DNA of 64,000 nt from an uncultured Clostridiaceae bacterium. Lineage in GTDB: Bacteria > Bacillota > Clostridia > Lachnospirales > Lachnospiraceae. The translations under genes were made by a program, and so were the position numbers. The stretch covers positions 1 through 64,000 of the forward strand of contig CAMWUK010000006.1 of assembly GCA_947177415.1 (NCBI GenBank), written 5' to 3'. The notes beneath the pieces were generated by a model. It did no database searches, was not told the DNA's origin, and was given only the letters and a program-made list of their open reading frames with translations. Positions 62,212 to 64,000 of the stretch are shown here, in pieces; within the stretch, counting starts at the first letter, position 1, and each line of letters starts with the position of its first letter.

Positions 62212-62454
62212 ATGAAAAAACATATGGGAGCATTAGATAGCAAAACCATCAGGGAAGTCATGAATATATTAGAAGAATTAAATCAACAGGGAAAAACAAT
62301 TGTAATGGTTACACATGATGAAAATGTAGCAAAGCAAACAAAAAGAATTTTAAGAATAGAAGATGGGCATATTGTATCAGATAGTAGTTTGTCATCTGTT
62401 AGGGCTGTAACAGATGTGGGTCATAACTTCCCAGATAGCAACTATCTCAAATAA
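62212..62454 (+). pseudogene. C-terminal fragment of a LolD/MacB-type ABC ATPase
   Basis: GALDSKTIREVMNILEELNQQGKTIVMVTHDENVAKQTKRILRIEDGHIVSD; Walker A/signature absent. Confidence 0.8.
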
Positions 62455-62457
62455 ATC

Positions 62458-62512
62458 GTAACAGTTCAGGCAGGTCTGTGCATTTACTGCACAGACCTGC
62501 CTGTATTGTTAT
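62458..62512. mobile_element. Short H1-type palindrome, 55 bp
   Basis: gtaacagttcaggcaggtctgtgca-tttac-tgcacagacctgcctgtattgttat. Confidence 0.6.
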
Positions 62513-62752
62513 GTGTATTTTACTGCGACATCTGGCAAAGCTGGATAGTTTTACACATGTGTGTGGAGTTGACTATGAATAGTAGCGATTTAAGAAAAAT
62601 GTAAGAAAAATCTAGGCTTTTTTTAAGATTTATCATTTATAATCAAATATGGTATCAAAAATTTTAATTGTCATACATTCATATTTTGCTAGTTTATCAG
62701 CATATATTTGCAAAATGTGTATTCTGGTGAAATATGAATAGTACGACTGAAA

Positions 62753-62888
62753 GTAACTATTTCGGTAGAAACACGCATTTACTGCGTGTTTACGTAGCAA
62801 AATGTAAATTTTGATTGTTTTAAGCCCTTTGCCAAAGGCGAATTTTCATGGGCTTAGAACGTAACTGTTCATGGTTCTGAACAGTTAT
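62753..62888 (+). mobile_element. Type II palindromic MITE-like element, 136 bp
   Basis: Exact duplication gactgaaa (62745-62752 / 62889-62896). Confidence 0.92.
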
Positions 62889-62935
62889 GACTGAAAGAAA
62901 AATATGTATAACATAAAATCAATTCAGGGAGGAGA

Positions 62936-64000
62936 ATGTATATGGGGATAATCAAAAAAGTGCCAAAACAGTCTCTGCTGTACAGTTTGTTTTTCGCTAT
63001 TGTATTGTCTCTGTCTGCCTGTGCCACCACAGAGCGGCAGGTGGCAGAGGATACAAATATTAAGGCAGATGCTTTGGAGGAATGGAAAGACAAACTGCCG
63101 AAAGATATGCCGGAACATCTGGAATTGGAATTGAATGGGGGAGGTATAGAGATTGATGCCTTTTTGGAGGTTTCCAAAGAACTGACGGATTGGAGGGCAG
63201 AAGAACTAGTCCTGAGAAGGCATTTGTTTGATGAAACGAAATGTCTGGATGATTTGTTGAAACTTTTGGGGAACCCTAAGGTTTTGAAACGGGAGAAGTT
63301 TGTAAAGGAGGATACTCTGGAAGATGGAACACCACTGAAGGGTGATAATGCCGAGCTGGAAGGTGATGCGTATAGTTTTGCACAGGCGAGAAATCTGTAT
63401 TTTCTAGCTGATTTTCCAGAAAGAACAAAGATAGATATCAGCAATGACTTTATCACAGACAGAGAAGGTCTTTTTGACAAGGTTGAGAAAAATAAGGAAC
63501 TGGCTTTTGGAGGGTATAAAAATGTCTGTCAGGAAATCAAGAAATTTTTGAAAGGGCAGGAGATAGAAAATGTGTTAGAGCCTGACATATACTCCTTTTC
63601 GCCTGAGCTTCTGCAAAAAGTCGCAGACGAATACTATGAGGAGTTTGCAAGAGTGGATAATGACAGGGAGAAGGCAAAGAAATATCAATTAACTTTGGGA
63701 GAGGAAGATGGTGTGTATTTGATTCGATATACGCAGGGACACAAAGGTATACCATACAGCTATCTGCCTCTTGTAGACAGTGCTGTGGATGGAAATATTG
63801 TGTTAAGTGGGAGCTATATGTGTGTGTTGTATGGGAGACAGGGGATACAATCTGTTTCTGGAAGGGCATTTTATGATATGACAGAGATGGGAGAAGAAAA
63901 AGATATCCTTTCTCTATATGATATTCTGAACAAAGTGTCAGAACATTTCAATAGCAGTTCGGACAAAAAGACTAAGATAAAGGAGATAGGATTGTGTTAT
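62936..64000 (+). CDS. Putative lipoprotein (DUF6034-like candidate), open at the window end
   Basis: MGIIKKVPKQSLLYSLFFAIVLSLSACATT lipobox; reading frame open to position 64000; missing from ORF track because it runs off the end. Confidence 0.65.
   Translation, partial: MYMGIIKKVPKQSLLYSLFFAIVLSLSACATTERQVAEDTNIKADALEEWKDKLPKDMPEHLELELNGGGIEIDAFLEVSKELTDWRAEELVLRRHLFDETKCLDDLLKLLGNPKVLKREKFVKEDTLEDGTPLKGDNAELEGDAYSFAQARNLYFLADFPERTKIDISNDFITDREGLFDKVEKNKELAFGGYKNVCQEIKKFLKGQEIENVLEPDIYSFSPELLQKVADEYYEEFARVDNDREKAKKYQLTLGEEDGVYLIRYTQGHKGIPYSYLPLVDSAVDGNIVLSGSYMCVLYGRQGIQSVSGRAFYDMTEMGEEKDILSLYDILNKVSEHFNSSSDKKTKIKEIGLCY

Noticed and set aside
1-64000. CRISPR array
   Set aside because: Repeats are dispersed hairpin elements with large variable spacing and individual target duplications; no regularly spaced direct repeats or cas genes.
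1-64000. tRNA or rRNA genes
   Set aside because: No cloverleaf with CCA-like end or rRNA signature recognised by eye.
1-64000. Prophage or conjugative element
   Set aside because: No capsid, terminase, integrase, relaxase or T4SS genes recognised.

Overview
The window is a low-GC Firmicutes chromosome segment, probably a Clostridia/Lachnospiraceae relative (inferred from alpha/beta SASP, the tig-clpP-clpX-lon-engB gene order, DUF4364 and CarD). It mixes housekeeping genes (T-box-pheS, pheT, glmM, tig, clpP, clpX, lon, engB, murG, pgi, mtnN, malic enzyme) with accessory islands: AAA-ATPase/PD-(D/E)XK paralogs, a toxin-antitoxin pair, a two-component/ABC envelope operon, a BlaR1/BlaI pair, an ECF sigma module, and a secreted-protein/ABC-transporter cluster. 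The strongest unusual signal is non-coding. About 25 full, truncated or minimal copies of a palindromic intergenic element are scattered through the window. They share ends of the type GTAACWGTTCA...TGAACWGTTAC (or GTTACTGTTCA...TGAACAGTAAC), and many copies are flanked by exact 8-bp target-site duplications that I read directly. Several subfamilies with almost unrelated sequence share one three-hairpin layout (H1-H2-H3) whose stems co-vary. One copy is inserted inside another, and each retains its own duplication. One copy supplies the stop codon of a gene, and several lie just downstream of stop codons. No transposase is encoded in the window, so these look like a non-autonomous structured element (MITE) superfamily. 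A second, unrelated MITE-like element is at 45387-45561. Other points of interest: pheS and pheT separated by 5.6 kb of accessory genes, a 261-bp identical conversion-like tract between AAA-ATPase paralogs, a repeated response-regulator-like box, a G9 tract at the start of an ABC permease, and a candidate structured RNA near 57.8-58.0 kb. All calls come from reading the sequence; no database search was run.
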